Assembly (NCBI RefSeq): GCF_023935105.1
Contig: NZ_CP096040.1
Span: 5,189,001-5,253,000, forward strand
Length of the DNA: 64,000 nucleotides
DNA from: Caulobacter segnis
Lineage (GTDB): Bacteria; Pseudomonadota; Alphaproteobacteria; Caulobacterales; Caulobacteraceae
Reading direction: 5' to 3'
The position numbers and the translations under genes are program-made. Under the pieces are notes generated by a model. It made no database searches, was not told where the DNA came from, and saw only the letters and a list, made by a program, of their open reading frames with translations. Positions 62,045 through 64,000 of the stretch are shown piece after piece (the stretch's first letter is position 1; the number at the start of each line of letters is the position of its first letter).

Positions 62045-63814
62045 ATGTTCAAGCGATCCCAAGCCCATGCGGTTGAAACCCTCGCCGCGCTGGACCGCTC
62101 CCTCGCGACGATCGAGTTCGACCCCAGCGGCAAGATCTTGGTGGCCAACGCCAACTTCTGCTCGGCCATGGGCTACAGCTTGAAGGAGATCGTCGGCCAG
62201 CATCACCGCATGTTCGTCGAGCCGGCCTACGCCGCGAGCGCGGAATACGAAGCGTTCTGGCGCAAGCTGGGCCGCGGCGAGTTCGACGCCCGCGAATACA
62301 TGCGCCTCGGCAAGGGCGGCGTCGAGATCTGGATCCAGGCCTCGTACAATCCGATCCTCGATGCGCGCGGCCGCGTCTCGCGCATCGTCAAGATCGCCAC
62401 GGTGATCACCGACGAGAAGCGCCAGAGCGCCGAGGAACGCGGCAAGATGGACGCCGTCGGCCGCGCCCAGGCGGTGATCGAATTCACGCCGGAAGGCCAG
62501 ATCATCACCGCCAATGAGAATTTCCTGGGCGCGCTGGGCTACGCCCTGTCCGAGATCCAGGGCAAGCATCACCGGATGTTCGTGGACCAAGCCTATGCGG
62601 CCTCGCCCGACTACACCGCATTCTGGGCCAAGCTGAACGCCGGCGAGTTCGTCGCCGCCGAGTTCAGGCGCCTGGGCAAGGGCGGCAAGGAGGTCTGGAT
62701 CCAGGCCTCGTACAACCCGATCTTCGACCACAAGCGCCGCATCACCAAGGTCGTGAAGTTCGCCACCGTGGTCACCGGCCGCGTCCACGCGGTCAACGAG
62801 ATCGCCGCCGGCCTGGAGCATCTGGCGCACAACGACCTGACCTATCGCATCGCCAAAGAGGTCGACCCGCAGTTCAGCAAGGTCCGCGACGACTTCAACA
62901 CCGCCATGACGGCGCTGGACGAGGCGATGGGCGTGGTCGCCCACGCGACCCAGAGCGTCGGCGCCGGGGCCCAGCAGATCTCGACCGCTTCCGAGGACCT
63001 GGCCCAACGCACCGAGCAGCAGGCGGCCAATCTGGAAAAGACCGCCGCGGCGCTGGATGAGATCACCGCCACGGTCAGCCGGAGCGCCGACGGGGCCAAA
63101 CAGGCCTCGGAAGCGGCGACCGCCGCGCGCGCCGACGCCGCCCGCTCGGGCCAGATCGTCGGCGACGCCGTCGCCGCCATGGGCGAGATCGAAAAGTCCT
63201 CCGGCCAGATCACCAGCATCATCGGCGTGATCGACGAGATCGCCTTCCAGACCAACCTGCTGGCCCTGAACGCCGGGGTCGAGGCGGCTCGCGCCGGCGA
63301 AGCCGGCCGCGGCTTCGCGGTCGTCGCCCAGGAAGTGCGGGCCCTGGCCCAGCGTTCAGCCGAGGCCGCCAAGGAGATCAAGACCCTGATCGCCAGCAGC
63401 ACGTCCCAGGTGGCGCGCGGCGTGCGCCTGGTCGGCGACACCGGCGAGGCGCTGTCGACCATCGCCGACAAGGTCAGCGAGATCGACGGCCTGATCCACG
63501 AGATCGCCGAATCGTCCCGCGAACAGGCCGTCGGGCTCTCGGAGGTGAACACCGCCGTCAACCGGATGGACGAGGTCACCCAGAGCAACGCGGCCATGGT
63601 CGAGGAAGCCAACGCCGCCTCCGCCAGCCTGAAACAGGAATCCGGCGAGCTGACCGCCCTGGTCGCGCGCTTCTCCACCAGCGCCGGCGGAGCGAGCACG
63701 ACGACGGCCGCGCGGCCGGCTCCCGCCGCCGCCCAGCGTCCCGCCCGCGCGCCCATGCGACGACCGGGCGGCGCGGCGCTCGCGGTCAAGCATGACGAAT
63801 GGGACGAGTTCTAG
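62045..63814 (+). CDS. Soluble methyl-accepting chemotaxis protein with two PAS domains
   Basis: The product is 589 residues from ATG 62045, with no membrane segment. Two PAS domains, about residues 10-125 and 135-250, are near duplicates: both have a HHRMFV segment followed by an AYAAS stretch, and GKGG-E-WIQASYNPI, then VVKFATV or IVKIATV. A short HAMP-like link precedes the signalling domain, with the hairpin tip GVIDEIAFQTNLLALNAGVEAARAGEAGRGFAVVAQEVRALAQRSAEAAKEI. The end, HDEWDEF, resembles the CheR-docking pentapeptide of receptors. It senses something inside the cell, perhaps redox or light through a bound cofactor. It lies, inverted, inside the phosphate regulon between pstC and phoR. 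Confidence 0.93.
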   Translation: MFKRSQAHAVETLAALDRSLATIEFDPSGKILVANANFCSAMGYSLKEIVGQHHRMFVEPAYAASAEYEAFWRKLGRGEFDAREYMRLGKGGVEIWIQASYNPILDARGRVSRIVKIATVITDEKRQSAEERGKMDAVGRAQAVIEFTPEGQIITANENFLGALGYALSEIQGKHHRMFVDQAYAASPDYTAFWAKLNAGEFVAAEFRRLGKGGKEVWIQASYNPIFDHKRRITKVVKFATVVTGRVHAVNEIAAGLEHLAHNDLTYRIAKEVDPQFSKVRDDFNTAMTALDEAMGVVAHATQSVGAGAQQISTASEDLAQRTEQQAANLEKTAAALDEITATVSRSADGAKQASEAATAARADAARSGQIVGDAVAAMGEIEKSSGQITSIIGVIDEIAFQTNLLALNAGVEAARAGEAGRGFAVVAQEVRALAQRSAEAAKEIKTLIASSTSQVARGVRLVGDTGEALSTIADKVSEIDGLIHEIAESSREQAVGLSEVNTAVNRMDEVTQSNAAMVEEANAASASLKQESGELTALVARFSTSAGGASTTTAARPAPAAAQRPARAPMRRPGGAALAVKHDEWDEF

Positions 63815-63817
63815 CGT

Positions 63818-64000
63818 CTAGGCCTCGGCGGCGGTGATCGGCGGCGGCGGCGCGACTTCCGCGCCGGCCTTGGCCATCGGCAGATAGACTCCGAAGGTCG
63901 CGCCCTCGCCCTGAACGCTCTCCACCGTCAGGCCGCCGCGATGGCGGTTCATGATGTGCTTGACGATGGCCAGGCCCAGGCCCGTGCCCGAGCGCTCGCC
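63818..64000 (-). CDS. phoR: PhoR-type histidine kinase, C-terminal end (cut by window edge)
   Basis: The last 60 residues before the TAG at 63818 are visible. They start GERSGTGLGLAIVKHIMNRHRGGLTVES, the G2 box and following helix of a histidine kinase, and end with FGVYLPMAKAG and a Pro/Ala tail. Given the pst-phoU-phoB operon beyond the chemoreceptor, this is most likely PhoR, the sensor for PhoB. The body of the gene is outside the window, so identity rests on context. Confidence 0.75.
   Translation of the reverse strand, partial: GERSGTGLGLAIVKHIMNRHRGGLTVESVQGEGATFGVYLPMAKAGAEVAPPPPITAAEA

Overview
This window looks like chromosomal DNA from a Caulobacter-type alphaproteobacterium. It is very GC-rich and densely coded, and many starts are GTG. 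Several TonB-dependent receptors are present. Genes match well-known Caulobacter neighbourhoods: an AcrAB-NodT efflux operon with a divergent TetR gene, rplU-rpmA-GNAT-obgE-proB, msbA-waaA-lpxK, and pstC-pstA-pstB-phoU-phoB with phoR nearby. No prophage, transposase, CRISPR array, rRNA or tRNA was recognised. The genus call is inference from gene content and order.

Region 1 (1-9460) is accessory. On the minus strand it holds a DUF2306 membrane protein, a DUF2141 secreted protein, a Tat-type exported carotenoid oxygenase, a TetR regulator, a TonB receptor, an MFS transporter and a truncated GH18 protein. A LytTR regulator with a membrane domain diverges from it. Region 2 (9464-16418) is acrA-acrB-nodT with a divergent TetR repressor gene, a strong candidate operator between them, and a terminator-like hairpin between acrA and acrB.

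Region 3 (16507-27045) is a set of small regulated modules. A LuxR-type regulator faces an acyl-CoA dehydrogenase and a TonB receptor, and each of these two targets has the same 16-bp lux-box-like palindrome upstream. modAB faces modE across a ModE-like palindrome, with no modC. A MarR gene faces an FAD monooxygenase across three GTGC-N5-GCAC operators. mtgA and a nitroreductase follow.

Region 4 (27042-43255) is largely housekeeping: a WD40 protein, a lone ExbD, a Zur-box operon (membrane protein plus His-rich COG0523 GTPase), rplU-rpmA, a GNAT, an unusual protein with a degenerate HNH-like N-terminus, obgE-proB, ubiD, an M14 peptidase, MAPEG, pmbA, a cysQ-like phosphatase, DUF4170 and a tyrosine-phosphatase-like protein. 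Region 5 (43396-49176) is the lipid A/Kdo operon msbA-DUF374-CDF-waaA-lpxK. Region 6 (49309-56565) holds an amidohydrolase, an APH-fold kinase, purD, a second DUF2306-like/LytTR pair and a hybrid histidine kinase.

Region 7 (56594-64000) is the phosphate regulon. pstC-pstA-pstB-phoU-phoB is preceded by a three-repeat Pho box. A soluble double-PAS chemoreceptor gene lies, inverted, between pstC and the truncated phoR. Repeats of about 100 bp with two hairpins occur five times, mostly between convergent genes, and two other repeat types sit in the same kind of position.
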